Assembly: GCA_049325315.1 (NCBI GenBank)
Contig: JBMONB010000224.1
Coordinates: 62,001-126,000 of the forward strand
Direction of reading: 5' to 3'
From: JAWLHU01 sp049325315
GTDB taxonomy: Bacteria > Bacillota > Sulfobacillia > Symbiobacteriales > Symbiobacteriaceae
Length of the DNA: 64,000 nucleotides
Shown here: piece after piece, positions 49,672-57,194 of the stretch
How the letters are laid out: every line of letters begins with the position of its first letter
How positions within the stretch are numbered: position 1 is the first letter of the stretch
The notes under the pieces: generated by a model
What the model saw: the letters and a program-made list of their open reading frames with translations, nothing else
Told to the model about the DNA's origin: nothing
The model's database searches: none
Made by a program: the position numbers and the translations under genes

Positions 49672-50673
49672 ATGTATGGTTTCTACGCGCAGGGCTCCGA
49701 GACCATGGTCTGCCAGCATATCGCAGACTGGAGCCGCCAGGTCCTGAACTACCTGGACGAACTGCGGGAGCGGGGCATTCCGTCGGAGCGGTTGGCGAAG
49801 TGGCGGGAGCGATTCGCCGCCCTGGAGTCAGAGGCGGCCACCCTGCTGAACCCCTGGCAGTGGTCGATGCAGGGGGTGGGCGCTGTTGCAAAGCTGTTGG
49901 ATCAGGCCTACAACGCCCTGGTCGACTTCACCGAGATGCTCCGGGAGATTACCGATGGGGGCCAGCAGGAGAAGGGGCGGGGCCACGAGCCGAGGGAGCG
50001 CCGGGAGCTGCGGGAACCTCGGGAGATGACACCGGGCGAGATCAGGCCGGTTCCGATTGGTGAGCACGTTCTGCCAGACCTGCCCTATCCGTACGACGCC
50101 CTGGAGCCGCACATCGACCAGCAGACCATGCGCCTGCACCACGACAAGCACCACAAGTCTTATGTAGACGGGCTCAACAAGGCTGAGCGGGAGATGGAGG
50201 AGGCCCGCCGGACCGGGAATTTCGACCTGATCAAGCACTGGGAGCGGGAGGCAGCCTTCAACGGGGCGGGGCACTACCTGCACACGGTATTCTGGAACAT
50301 CATGAGCCCCCAGGGCGGAGGCGAGCCCACCGGGGCGGTGCGCCAGCAGATTGAGCAGGACTTCGGCAGCTTCGACCGGTTCAAGCAGCATTTCTCCAGA
50401 GCGGCCGAAAAGGTGGAGGCCGTGGGTTGGGCGATCTGGGTCTGGTCGCCGCGGGCGAATCGCACCGAGATCCTCACCGCCGAAAAGCACCAGAACCTGA
50501 GCCAGTGGGAGGCGATCCCCCTCTTGCCGCTCGATGTGTGGGAGCACGCATACTACCTGAAGTACCAGAACGAGCGGAAGAAGTACATTGACGCCTGGTG
50601 GAACGTGGTCGACTGGGCCTCCGTGGCCCGCCGCCTCGAGAAGGCTCGTGGCTTGACCTGGAAGCCGTTCTAG
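49672..50673 (+). CDS. Fe/Mn superoxide dismutase with long N-terminal extension
   Basis: A 333-aa protein. The C-terminal 200 residues are a full Fe/Mn superoxide dismutase: LPDLPYPYDALEPHIDQQTM, LHHDKHHKSYVDGLNKAE, AAFNGAGHYLHTVFW and DVWEHAYYLKYQNERKKYI hold the His, His, Asp, His ligands. The first 120 residues are a helical domain (FYAQGSETMVCQHIADWSRQ onward) plus an Arg/Glu-rich linker. A similar extended SOD (SodF) is known in Bacillus. ATG 49672 follows GGGAGGGAGACGC. The long upstream in-frame extension is antisense to the HTH gene and was rejected. Confidence 0.9.
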   Translation: MYGFYAQGSETMVCQHIADWSRQVLNYLDELRERGIPSERLAKWRERFAALESEAATLLNPWQWSMQGVGAVAKLLDQAYNALVDFTEMLREITDGGQQEKGRGHEPRERRELREPREMTPGEIRPVPIGEHVLPDLPYPYDALEPHIDQQTMRLHHDKHHKSYVDGLNKAEREMEEARRTGNFDLIKHWEREAAFNGAGHYLHTVFWNIMSPQGGGEPTGAVRQQIEQDFGSFDRFKQHFSRAAEKVEAVGWAIWVWSPRANRTEILTAEKHQNLSQWEAIPLLPLDVWEHAYYLKYQNERKKYIDAWWNVVDWASVARRLEKARGLTWKPF

Positions 50674-50682
50674 AGGGAACAT

Positions 50683-50721
50683 AGCACGAAAGCCGCCCTG
50701 TGGTTGGGCGGCTTTCGTGCT
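50683..50721. terminator. Bidirectional terminator between SOD and DUF2680 genes
   Basis: A 16-bp perfect stem AGCACGAAAGCCGCCC / GGGCGGCTTTCGTGCT with a seven-base loop between convergent genes. Confidence 0.8.
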
Positions 50722-50760
50722 ATCGGGCTGGGCGGTGCGCCGCGGCCCTCGGTATCGCTT

Positions 50761-51243
50761 TTAGTTTGTTTCAGGCTTCTTGGCCTGCCACTCCTGCCAC
50801 TTCTTCAGGATCTGGTCGGCCTGCTCCTGGGTAATGCGGCCGTTCGCCACAGCCTGATCGAGCCGGGCCTTCACCTCAGCTTCTGTGGCGCCAAGGGGGA
50901 AGCCCTTGCCTTCCTTAAACCCCGGGCGCTGCCCCGGGAATGGCCCCCTCGGCCCCTGGTGGAACCGCTTGGGCCCTTCTTTGAGGCGGGCCGCCTCCTC
51001 GGCGGTAATCCGCCCCTCGGCCAGCGCCTTGTCAACCAGCGCCTCAATGTCGGCCTTCAACTGTTCCATGCGGCTCTGGCGCAGGGTCTGAATCTCGGTG
51101 AGCAGTTCCTGCACCCCTTCCGAGGCGTTAAGCGGCGCCTTGGCCGGCTTTTCGCCGCCCGCGGCGAAGGCGGCGCCGGTCACCAGGACACCCGTGAGCA
51201 GAGCGGCCCCCAATGCGGTCATCCATTTCTTCGGGATCATCAT
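50761..51243 (-). CDS. Secreted DUF2680-like protein
   Basis: A 160-aa protein with a cleavable signal peptide (MMIPKKWMTALGAALLTGVL, likely cut after AAFA). Two repeats of a helical hairpin are visible: AEGRITAEEAARLKEG and ANGRITQEQADQILKKW, plus MEQLKADIEALVDKAL. This is the YckD/DUF2680 pattern of Firmicutes. The function is unknown. The strong ribosome binding site AGGAGGTGTGACTCGCT precedes ATG 51243. Confidence 0.75.
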   Translation of the reverse strand: MMIPKKWMTALGAALLTGVLVTGAAFAAGGEKPAKAPLNASEGVQELLTEIQTLRQSRMEQLKADIEALVDKALAEGRITAEEAARLKEGPKRFHQGPRGPFPGQRPGFKEGKGFPLGATEAEVKARLDQAVANGRITQEQADQILKKWQEWQAKKPETN

Positions 51244-51352
51244 AGCGAGTCACACCTCCTGAAGAAATGATGCCCGATCTTGCTGAGAGGTCCATGAGGA
51301 GAGTGTGAACAAATCATGAACATTGCTGGTATGCAGCGGCAATGGCATGGAC

Positions 51353-51378
51353 AGGCCCGGCACCGAGGCGCCGGGCCT
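51353..51378 (-). terminator. Hairpin after hypothetical gene
   Basis: Stem AGGCCCGGC / GCCGGGCCT about 10 bp past the end of the 51385-51771 gene. T-run weak. Confidence 0.45.
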
Positions 51379-51384
51379 ACATCT

Positions 51385-51771
51385 TTAAGTGGGTGTGGGG
51401 TACCCGAACTCGCCGTCGTAGTCCAGGTTGCGGTCGGTCACCTCAAACCGGGTGGTGACCCCCTCCTGGATCCGCTTCGGCAGCTCGACGTTGTCGGTCA
51501 CCTCTTCCGGTGAACCGGCCTCAGCCAGCGTGAAGTCGCGCTCGCCGCCATCCCCCGCTGCAGGGTCCTCGGCACCCGCCACCGTAAACTCCCCCTGGTT
51601 GCCACCGACCCGGTCGACCCGCTGCGACACCCGGTGGGCCCACAACTCTCCGGGGGCCAGCTCCATTAGCTCATGCTGGGTGGCAGAGACAGCATTCTCG
51701 GGCTGGTTGCGCTCTCCCTTGCCGTCGGCCAGGCCTCGGTAGTTGGCGTGAATGCGGTTCTCTTCGGTCAT
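51385..51771 (-). CDS. Hypothetical protein
   Basis: A 128-aa protein, hydrophilic and acidic, with no signal peptide or cysteine. It shows NRIHANYRGLADGKGERNQP, ELWAHRVSQRVDRVGGNQGEF and a C-terminal tail NLDYDGEFGYPTPT. The family is not recognised. ATG 51771 follows GAAGGGGGCGATAGC, and a GGGCAGACTA box lies just upstream. It lies behind ablB, and the shared box suggests expression together with sporulation genes. Confidence 0.6.
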   Translation of the reverse strand: MTEENRIHANYRGLADGKGERNQPENAVSATQHELMELAPGELWAHRVSQRVDRVGGNQGEFTVAGAEDPAAGDGGERDFTLAEAGSPEEVTDNVELPKRIQEGVTTRFEVTDRNLDYDGEFGYPTPT

Positions 51772-51791
51772 GCTATCGCCCCCTTCGCTCG

Positions 51792-51801
51792 TAGTCTGCC
51801 C
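51792..51801 (-). promoter_or_regulatory. GGGCAGACTA box upstream of hypothetical gene
   Basis: The minus-strand 10-mer GGGCAGACTA lies 20 bp before ATG 51771. It is identical to those at 44640 and 52701. GGTAA lies about 15 bp upstream of it, a weak match to a sigma-F -35. Confidence 0.45.
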
Positions 51802-51815
51802 CGAAGGCGGGGGTG

Positions 51816-52679
51816 TTACCGCGAGTTCTCCCAGAGGTTGAGATCCTCGAAGCCACCGCCAATGTGGGCGTGCCGGATTAACCTTCCCCGGTAGACATAG
51901 CCAAGCCGGTGGAGGATCAGGTTCATGCCAAAGGAATGGGCCCGGGCCATGCTGTAGACGCAGCCGATGTACTGCTCGGCCAGCTGCTTCTGGAGCGCAT
52001 CGACCAGGGTGGCCATTAGCCCTTCGCCCTGATGGTCGGGCAGGGTGGCGCAGTTGGTGATCTCGGCATTGCCGTCCTCCCGGTCGATCTCGGCGGCGGC
52101 GGCGCTGGCGATAGCGCCTTCCCCGGTGACCGCGAGAAGGAAGAGGCCGTCGCCCGACTCGATCAACTCGCGCACGTAGGCCTCATCGGTCAGGGGCGAA
52201 GGGTAGGACTCGAAGACGGTCTCGTACAGGCCGGCCAGGTCTCCGGCCTGCTCGGCGGTGGCGGTGATCATCCGGTAGCCTTCAGGTAGGTCGTGTGCCG
52301 CTCCCTGCTCCCGGTCCAGCACCGTCTGAAGCAGCGCCTGCTCCTCTTCCAGCCGGTCCCGCACCTGCCGCTCCGCCGAGAGGAAGTAGGACATGAAGTG
52401 GCCGGGCGCTCCCTGGAAGTAGCGGTGGGCCTTGGCCTCCAGGGCGAACCCGCGGGTGAGAAAGGCCTCCCAGTCGGAGCCTCGGGCCACCACCACCACC
52501 TTGCTGAGCCGCTCCTGCCTGGCGGTATCGATCAGCAGTTCAGCCAGCGGGGCGATGGTCGTGTAGTACTCGTAGGAGACCAGCGTCAGGCGTTCATTGC
52601 GTTGGTCCAGCCGCACCCGGGCCCGGAATTCCGGCCGCTCAACGGTGAGGGTGCGGGTTCTGCGCGTGGTCGTGGTCAT
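51816..52679 (-). CDS. ablB: Putative beta-lysine N-acetyltransferase AblB
   Basis: A 287-aa GNAT-family protein matching AblB, which acetylates beta-lysine to the compatible solute N-epsilon-acetyl-beta-lysine. Visible blocks are YETVFESYPSPLTDEAYVRELI, AAAAEIDREDGNAEITNCATLP (acetyl-CoA motif DHQGEGLMATL) and YSMARAHSFGMNLILHRLGY with the C-terminal HIGGGFEDLNLW. The usual partner ablA (lysine 2,3-aminomutase) is not next to it. In Bacillus a related acetyltransferase gene (yodP) is sporulation-linked. ATG 52679 follows AAGGGGTGCTGCC, and a GGGCAGACTA box is upstream. Confidence 0.88.
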   Translation of the reverse strand: MTTTTRRTRTLTVERPEFRARVRLDQRNERLTLVSYEYYTTIAPLAELLIDTARQERLSKVVVVARGSDWEAFLTRGFALEAKAHRYFQGAPGHFMSYFLSAERQVRDRLEEEQALLQTVLDREQGAAHDLPEGYRMITATAEQAGDLAGLYETVFESYPSPLTDEAYVRELIESGDGLFLLAVTGEGAIASAAAAEIDREDGNAEITNCATLPDHQGEGLMATLVDALQKQLAEQYIGCVYSMARAHSFGMNLILHRLGYVYRGRLIRHAHIGGGFEDLNLWENSR

Positions 52680-52700
52680 GGCAGCACCCCTTTCCCCGGG

Positions 52701-52710
52701 TAGTCTGCCC
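52701..52710 (-). promoter_or_regulatory. GGGCAGACTA box upstream of ablB
   Basis: The minus-strand GGGCAGACTA lies 21 bp before ATG 52679 and directly after the MOSC gene terminator, a position that suits a promoter -10. No clear -35 is seen. Confidence 0.45.
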
Positions 52711-52729
52711 AGCCTCAGGGAAAAGTGAA

Positions 52730-52756
52730 GGCCCGGCGGCATCAAACCACCGGGCC
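52730..52756 (-). terminator. Rho-independent terminator after MOSC gene
   Basis: On the minus strand stem GGCCCGG / CCGGGCC with a 13-base loop, followed by TTCACTTTT. Confidence 0.65.
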
Positions 52757-52762
52757 CGGCAT

Positions 52763-53395
52763 TTACAGAGCAGCGATGCGATTTTGAAGCGCCCGGACCC
52801 AGACAGCGGCGAGGGCCGGCGTCGATGCCAACTGCTCCATCGCCTCCCGGTTCTTACGCTGGTGGTGAAAGATCTGGCTGGCCGTTAGCACAGAGGGGGC
52901 CTGGCTGTTCCGCTCCACCAGCTCAAACCGGTCGCCTGCCTGGAGCGGCCCTTCCTCCAGGACCCGAATGTAGTACCCGGTCCGGCAGTTTTCGACCATG
53001 GCCGGAAGCACGTCGGTGCGGCCCCACTTGTGGTTCACCTTGTAACAGGGAACCCGGGGCTGACAGACCTGAATCAGCGCGCCGCCTACCCGGTAAATGT
53101 CGCCGATGAGGACGCTCTCCTCGGGCATGCCTTCCACGGTCAGGTTCTCACCGAAGGCCGATGGGGGGAGCGGATGTCCGAAGAGCTTCTCCCAGATGGG
53201 GTAGTTTTCAATCGCATAGAGACAGACCGCCTTGTCAGGGCCGCCGTGGTGCTCCAGGTCGGCCTGCTCGTCACCCGCCAGGCCCAGACGGCTCAGGTAG
53301 ACTGCGCCCTCGACCGGCTCCTTGCGAATGGCGGAGACCGTTTCGGTGCCGGGCAGCTTGGCCGGCTGGCCCACGCTCAGGTAACGGATCAGCAT
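52763..53395 (-). CDS. MOSC domain protein (YiiM-like)
   Basis: A 210-aa molybdenum cofactor sulfurase C-terminal (MOSC) domain protein. Family blocks are GLAGDEQADLEHHGGPDKAVCLYAIENYPIW, FGENLTVEGMPEESVLIGDIYRVG, and QPRVPCYKVNHKWG with the conserved cysteine that may carry a persulfide or bind Mo. Members reduce N-hydroxylated bases or process metal-sulfur carriers. A terminator follows. Confidence 0.88.
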   Translation of the reverse strand: MLIRYLSVGQPAKLPGTETVSAIRKEPVEGAVYLSRLGLAGDEQADLEHHGGPDKAVCLYAIENYPIWEKLFGHPLPPSAFGENLTVEGMPEESVLIGDIYRVGGALIQVCQPRVPCYKVNHKWGRTDVLPAMVENCRTGYYIRVLEEGPLQAGDRFELVERNSQAPSVLTASQIFHHQRKNREAMEQLASTPALAAVWVRALQNRIAAL

Positions 53396-53492
53396 CGGAT
53401 CTCCTCCCGTGTTTCCAACGTAGATCTTTTGCTATTGTAGCAGAGTCACGCCGGAGAAGCAGGGTTAACTTCAGCGCCATTCGAATCTTTGG

Positions 53493-54473
53493 GTGGAAGG
53501 AGTGATTTGCATCGAGATCAGGGAGCGCCTCATGCAGTATCTGGAGAGTCAGGGCACGGTTGGTGAGGTCCGGTCCATCTCGACCGGCTGGGAGACCGAG
53601 GTCTATGCCTTCTCTCTGAACGACGTCCCCATGGTATTGCGGCTCTACCAGGGCAGCCATGTCGCGAGCAGGGCGGAGAACGAATTCCGCATGCTGGAGC
53701 ACCTTGGCCGGGTGGGCTACCCGGTGCCCCGGGCCGACCGGTTCGAGCCGGACCCGTCGCTTTTCGGCGGTCCCTTCCTGCTGATGGAACGGGTGGAGGG
53801 CAGCCTTCTGGGCCGCCGGTTCCGCGAGCACCCCCGGGAGACGATTGAGCAGCTTTGCCGGCTGATGGTCCGGCTGCACGGCATGGACTGGAAGCCCTTC
53901 GTGGGGCCAGGCGCCGTGTGGCCCGATTTGCAGACCGCTCGCGGCATCTTCGATACCGCCATGCTGACCGGCCTGCTGAAGAGCGCCGACCTGCTGGAGC
54001 CGATGCAGCCGGTCATCGACTGGATCGACGAGCAGGGCCGGGCGGTCACACCGAAGCTGAGCCCGGTGCACAGCGACTTTCACTTCGACAACGTACTGAT
54101 CCGGCCCGACGGCTCCCCGGCGGTGATCGACTGGGGCACGACCGCCCTGGCCGACCCGCGCCACGACCTGGGCTACACCTACGTGCTGCTGGCGACGCAC
54201 GGGAGCTTAGAGCTGGCCGAGCAGGTTCGCCAGACCTATGAGGCAATGGCCGGCTCCCAGGAGGACTTCGACTACTTCGTGAACTGGGCGCTGGCCCGGC
54301 GGATGCTCACCATGGTGGTCGTGCTGGCGCGCGGCTCGGCCGCACTTGGCCTGCGGCCCGGGCTGGAAGGGATGCTGCGCCGGCAGTTGCCATATGCCCA
54401 GATGGTCACCCGCCTCCTCCAGGAGCGGACCGGGGTCAGACTGCCCGGCGTGGAAGCATTGCTGGTCGAGTAG
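53493..54473 (+). CDS. Aminoglycoside phosphotransferase-like (APH) kinase
   Basis: A 326-aa protein kinase-like fold enzyme. The catalytic loop is HSDFHFDNVLIRPDG and the metal motif VIDWGTTALADPRHDLGY (DFG-like Asp at VIDWG), in the C-terminal half. The N-terminal strand has PMVLRLYQGSHV. Such enzymes phosphorylate amino alcohols, sugars or drugs; real aminoglycoside resistance is not implied. The start is uncertain. GTG 53493 has no ribosome binding site; GGAAGGAGTGA (53495-53505) would fit ATT 53505 or ATC 53511, and ATG 53532 is the first in-frame ATG. Confidence 0.8.
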   Translation: MEGVICIEIRERLMQYLESQGTVGEVRSISTGWETEVYAFSLNDVPMVLRLYQGSHVASRAENEFRMLEHLGRVGYPVPRADRFEPDPSLFGGPFLLMERVEGSLLGRRFREHPRETIEQLCRLMVRLHGMDWKPFVGPGAVWPDLQTARGIFDTAMLTGLLKSADLLEPMQPVIDWIDEQGRAVTPKLSPVHSDFHFDNVLIRPDGSPAVIDWGTTALADPRHDLGYTYVLLATHGSLELAEQVRQTYEAMAGSQEDFDYFVNWALARRMLTMVVVLARGSAALGLRPGLEGMLRRQLPYAQMVTRLLQERTGVRLPGVEALLVE

Positions 54474-54482
54474 TCCCCTGGC

Positions 54483-54511
54483 TTGCCCTTCGCAAATTTC
54501 TCCAGTATAAT
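54483..54511 (+). promoter_or_regulatory. Sigma-A promoter for lysS
   Basis: TTGCCC (54483-54488) and a perfect TATAAT (54506-54511) are 17 bp apart, 40 bp before the lysyl-tRNA synthetase start. Confidence 0.85.
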
Positions 54512-54551
54512 CACCGTGTTACAGACCCGTTTTGCAGGGAGGAGAAGCAGC

Positions 54552-56078
54552 ATGAGCAACCAGCCGAATCTGTGGCCCCACCAGGAAGCGAAGCGCATCG
54601 TCGAACGGTGGCCTCAGAAAGAGAAATACATCCTGCAGACGGGTTTCGGCGCCTCCGGCCACCCGCACATGGGTACCATCGGTGAGGTCGTTCGCACCTA
54701 CTATGTGGCCATGGCCCTGAAGGATCTGGGCAAGGAGTCGGAGATTATCGTCTTCTCCGATGACATGGACGGCCTGCGGAAGATTCCCACCAATATCGAT
54801 GCCCCCTGGCTGGCCGAGCACCTCGGCAAGCCGGTTACCCAGATTCCGGACCCCTACGGCACTCACGAGTCCTTCGGCCATCATATGGATGCCGAACTGA
54901 TCGCCATGATGAAGAAGACCGGCATCGATGCCACCTTCAAGTCGGCCGCCGATTGCTATGCCGACGGCACCTTCGACGAGGGCATTCGCCGGATGTTCAA
55001 GAACATGAAGGGAATTATGGACCTGGTGCTCCCCACCATGCGGGAGGAGAACCGCCAGGGCTGGTTCCCCTGGCTGCCCGTCTGCGAGAACTGCGGCAAG
55101 GTCTACACCACCAAGGTGGAGGATTACGATGGCGAGAACGCCACCGTCACCTACTCCTGCACCGGTTCCTTCCGCAATGTGGAGGGCTGCGGCCACCGGG
55201 GAACCCAGAGCGCACTCGGCGGGCGGGGCAAGTTCTTCTGGAAGGCAGACTGGGCGCTGCGCTGGTACGTCTTCGGTGTCAACTTCGAGATGCACGGCAA
55301 GGACCTGATCGACTCCGCCAAGCTCTCCAGCGACATCGTGAAGCTGCTGGGCGGCAAGCCGCCGGTCACCATGGTCTACGAGCTTTTCCTTACCGAGGAG
55401 GGCCGCAAGATCTCCAAGTCGACCGGCGCCGGCATCTCCATGGAGAACTGGGGCCGCTGGGGCACCCAGGACTCCCTCAACCTGCTGATGTTCAAGAACC
55501 CCAAGCAGCAGAAGAAGCTGGGCACCGACTCGGTGATTCAGTACACCGATGAGACGCTGACCATGACCAAGGAGGACCCGCAGTACCGGTTCATCTACTA
55601 CCACGGGGACCGGCCGGACCTGGGCGGTCTGCGCTACTCCGACGTGATCAACCTGGTCAACGCCATCAGCGTGACCGATCCCGATCAGCTGCTCGAGTAC
55701 CTGGGCCGCTCCTTCGGCCATGACCGCATCCGCCAGAATGAAGCCTTTGTGCGGGAGTTGCTCCAGAAGGCGATCCACTACTACGAAGACTTCATTCTCC
55801 CCACCCGCGAGGTGCCGACCCTTTCGGACGCTGAGTGGGAGATGGTCGACGAGTTCGACCGGCTGATCACCACCACCGACGACGCCGATGCGATCCAGTC
55901 GGGGGTGTTTGAGATCGCCAAGGGCCGCGGCATGGCGCCCAAGGAGTTCTTCAAGGTGCTCTACGGCGTGCTCCTGGGGGCCGGACACGGCCCGCGCATC
56001 GGCGGCTTTGTCAAGCTGGTCGGTAAGGAGCGGATCCATGAGCTGATTCAGAGCGCCCGGGCGAAGGCCAACGGGTAG
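54552..56078 (+). CDS. lysS: Lysyl-tRNA synthetase, class I
   Basis: LysRS of the class I type (508 aa), which charges tRNA-Lys with lysine. The HIGH-like motif is GASGHPHMG (37-41) and the KMSKS-like motif is RKISKS (286-290), both class I landmarks. The CENCG and CGHRG cysteine pairs near 181-217 form a zinc finger, as in the archaeal enzymes. Most bacteria use class II LysRS; class I occurs in spirochetes, some alphaproteobacteria and some Firmicutes. ATG 54552 follows GCAGGGAGGAGAAGCAGC. No class II gene is present in this window. Confidence 0.95.
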   Translation: MSNQPNLWPHQEAKRIVERWPQKEKYILQTGFGASGHPHMGTIGEVVRTYYVAMALKDLGKESEIIVFSDDMDGLRKIPTNIDAPWLAEHLGKPVTQIPDPYGTHESFGHHMDAELIAMMKKTGIDATFKSAADCYADGTFDEGIRRMFKNMKGIMDLVLPTMREENRQGWFPWLPVCENCGKVYTTKVEDYDGENATVTYSCTGSFRNVEGCGHRGTQSALGGRGKFFWKADWALRWYVFGVNFEMHGKDLIDSAKLSSDIVKLLGGKPPVTMVYELFLTEEGRKISKSTGAGISMENWGRWGTQDSLNLLMFKNPKQQKKLGTDSVIQYTDETLTMTKEDPQYRFIYYHGDRPDLGGLRYSDVINLVNAISVTDPDQLLEYLGRSFGHDRIRQNEAFVRELLQKAIHYYEDFILPTREVPTLSDAEWEMVDEFDRLITTTDDADAIQSGVFEIAKGRGMAPKEFFKVLYGVLLGAGHGPRIGGFVKLVGKERIHELIQSARAKANG

Positions 56079-56094
56079 CACGCAAAGCGACAGA

Positions 56095-56132
56095 GAGAGG
56101 GTGGGTAAACCATGTGGTTCACCCACCCTCTC
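56095..56132 (+). terminator. Hairpin after lysS
   Basis: A 12-bp perfect stem GAGAGGGTGGGT / ACCCACCCTCTC with a 14-base loop. No T-run follows. Confidence 0.65.
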
Positions 56133-56309
56133 GTGTTGACGGCCATTATGGGACCATAGCGCATATGTAGACAGCCTACACATAAACTCTAGATATATGG
56201 TGGCAGTCTTTATGTTACCATACCTACCTTGAAAGATGAAGATATTTGCAGCATTATTTCCCATAAATTACAGACCGCGCCCTGTCGGCGTGCTCTGCTG
56301 GGTTTGGTC
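56133..56309. other. AT-rich gap with inverted repeats, no gene seen
   Basis: This stretch is much more AT-rich than its surroundings. It holds TGTAG-acagc-CTACA (56166-56180) and TATGGT-N15-ACCATA (56196-56222). No ORF with a ribosome binding site was found. It may hold a promoter/operator or be a recent insertion. Confidence 0.5.
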
Positions 56310-56339
56310 GGATACGCGGCCCTTCGGCAGCGAAGACTA
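56310..56339 (+). promoter_or_regulatory. Probable forespore sigma promoter for YhcN-like gene
   Basis: GGATA (56310-56314), a 15-bp spacer and GCGAAGACTA (56330-56339), the same layout as before spoVAC (GCATA-N15-GCAGAGACTA). The downstream gene encodes a sporulation-lipoprotein family member. Confidence 0.6.
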
Positions 56340-56374
56340 GGGATACGAAACGCGCACCGAAGGAGGAGAGGAGC

Positions 56375-57151
56375 ATGTGGCAGAAAGCCCTCGCGGCTAT
56401 CATCGTTGGGCTGATGCTGGCAGGCCCTGTCACCGGCTGCGCCCGCCCGCAGCAACGGCCGGAGGCCTCACCGGCGGAGATGAGCGCATCGATCGCCCGG
56501 ATTGCCGAGCAGACCGGAGACGGGGGTGAGACCGCCGCGGTTGTCTTTGACAACCACGCCCTCATCGCGATTCAGTTGAACGCGGCACAGCCCGGCGGCA
56601 CCGGCGGCCAGCCGCTGATCGGAACCGTTCAGCAGCCTCCCGCCACAGCTCGTGACATGACAGACCCGGGCAAGGGGCCGCCCAAGACCGGCAATGGGCC
56701 CGGCGGGGGCCTGGGCGTCCCTCCGGCCACGCCCGGCGGGGCGCTGAACCCTGGCGGCAGCACGCCGGGCGGCTCGCCGGTCCACACGCAGGCGGCGCCC
56801 AACCATGCGGGCGGCCCCGCCAACGATGCGGGCACCAACGGGCCTGTGGCATCGCCGGGCTCCATGGGCTATGCTCCGCTAGATGTGATGCACCGCATCG
56901 CCAACCAGGTGAAGTCACGGTTTGAAGCCATCGATGAGGTCCGCTTTGCCTACATTCCCGAGGATGCCCGGCGGGTGCAGGCCATCGCCGGCGAGATCCA
57001 GGGCGGCGCATCGATCGACGCCTACCGGGACGAGCTGGCCCGCCTCTACGAGCGGGCGGCTCCGGCCGGCGTCACGGAGTTCGACCCCATGCACCCGGCG
57101 CCGGCCCACAACCCCAAGGGGGCACCGGGCCCCTCGCCCGAGCAGCCATAG
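56375..57151 (+). CDS. YhcN/YlaJ-family sporulation lipoprotein
   Basis: A 258-aa lipoprotein. The signal MWQKALAAIIVGLMLAGPVT ends at Cys22 (lipobox VTGC). A first part AARIAEQTGDGGETAAVVFDNHALIAIQLN (about 40-66) and a last part RIANQVKSRFEAIDEVRFAYIPEDARRVQAI (about 170-200) fit the YhcN/YlaJ domain, split by a Gly/Pro-rich insertion of about 100 residues. These lipoproteins sit at the spore inner membrane and affect spore outgrowth. ATG 56375 follows GAAGGAGGAGAGGAGC. The forespore-type promoter upstream agrees. Confidence 0.82.
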   Translation: MWQKALAAIIVGLMLAGPVTGCARPQQRPEASPAEMSASIARIAEQTGDGGETAAVVFDNHALIAIQLNAAQPGGTGGQPLIGTVQQPPATARDMTDPGKGPPKTGNGPGGGLGVPPATPGGALNPGGSTPGGSPVHTQAAPNHAGGPANDAGTNGPVASPGSMGYAPLDVMHRIANQVKSRFEAIDEVRFAYIPEDARRVQAIAGEIQGGASIDAYRDELARLYERAAPAGVTEFDPMHPAPAHNPKGAPGPSPEQP

Positions 57152-57159
57152 AGACAGGA

Positions 57160-57194
57160 AGACCGCCTCCCGTGCAGGGGGCGGTCTCTTCTTT
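57160..57194. terminator. Terminator between YhcN-like and kinase genes
   Basis: Stem AGACCGCC / GGCGGTCT (57160-57167, 57180-57187) followed by CTTCTTT between convergent genes. Confidence 0.65.

Noticed and set aside
53493..54473. Aminoglycoside resistance gene
   Set aside because: The kinase fold is shared by many small-molecule kinases, and no resistance-enzyme signature or mobile context was seen.
55246..55253. GGCAGACT within lysS
   Set aside because: It is inside coding sequence and is expected by chance at about this frequency.
54519..56264. Minus-strand frame of 581 codons over lysS
   Set aside because: Antisense shadow of a clear class I LysRS.
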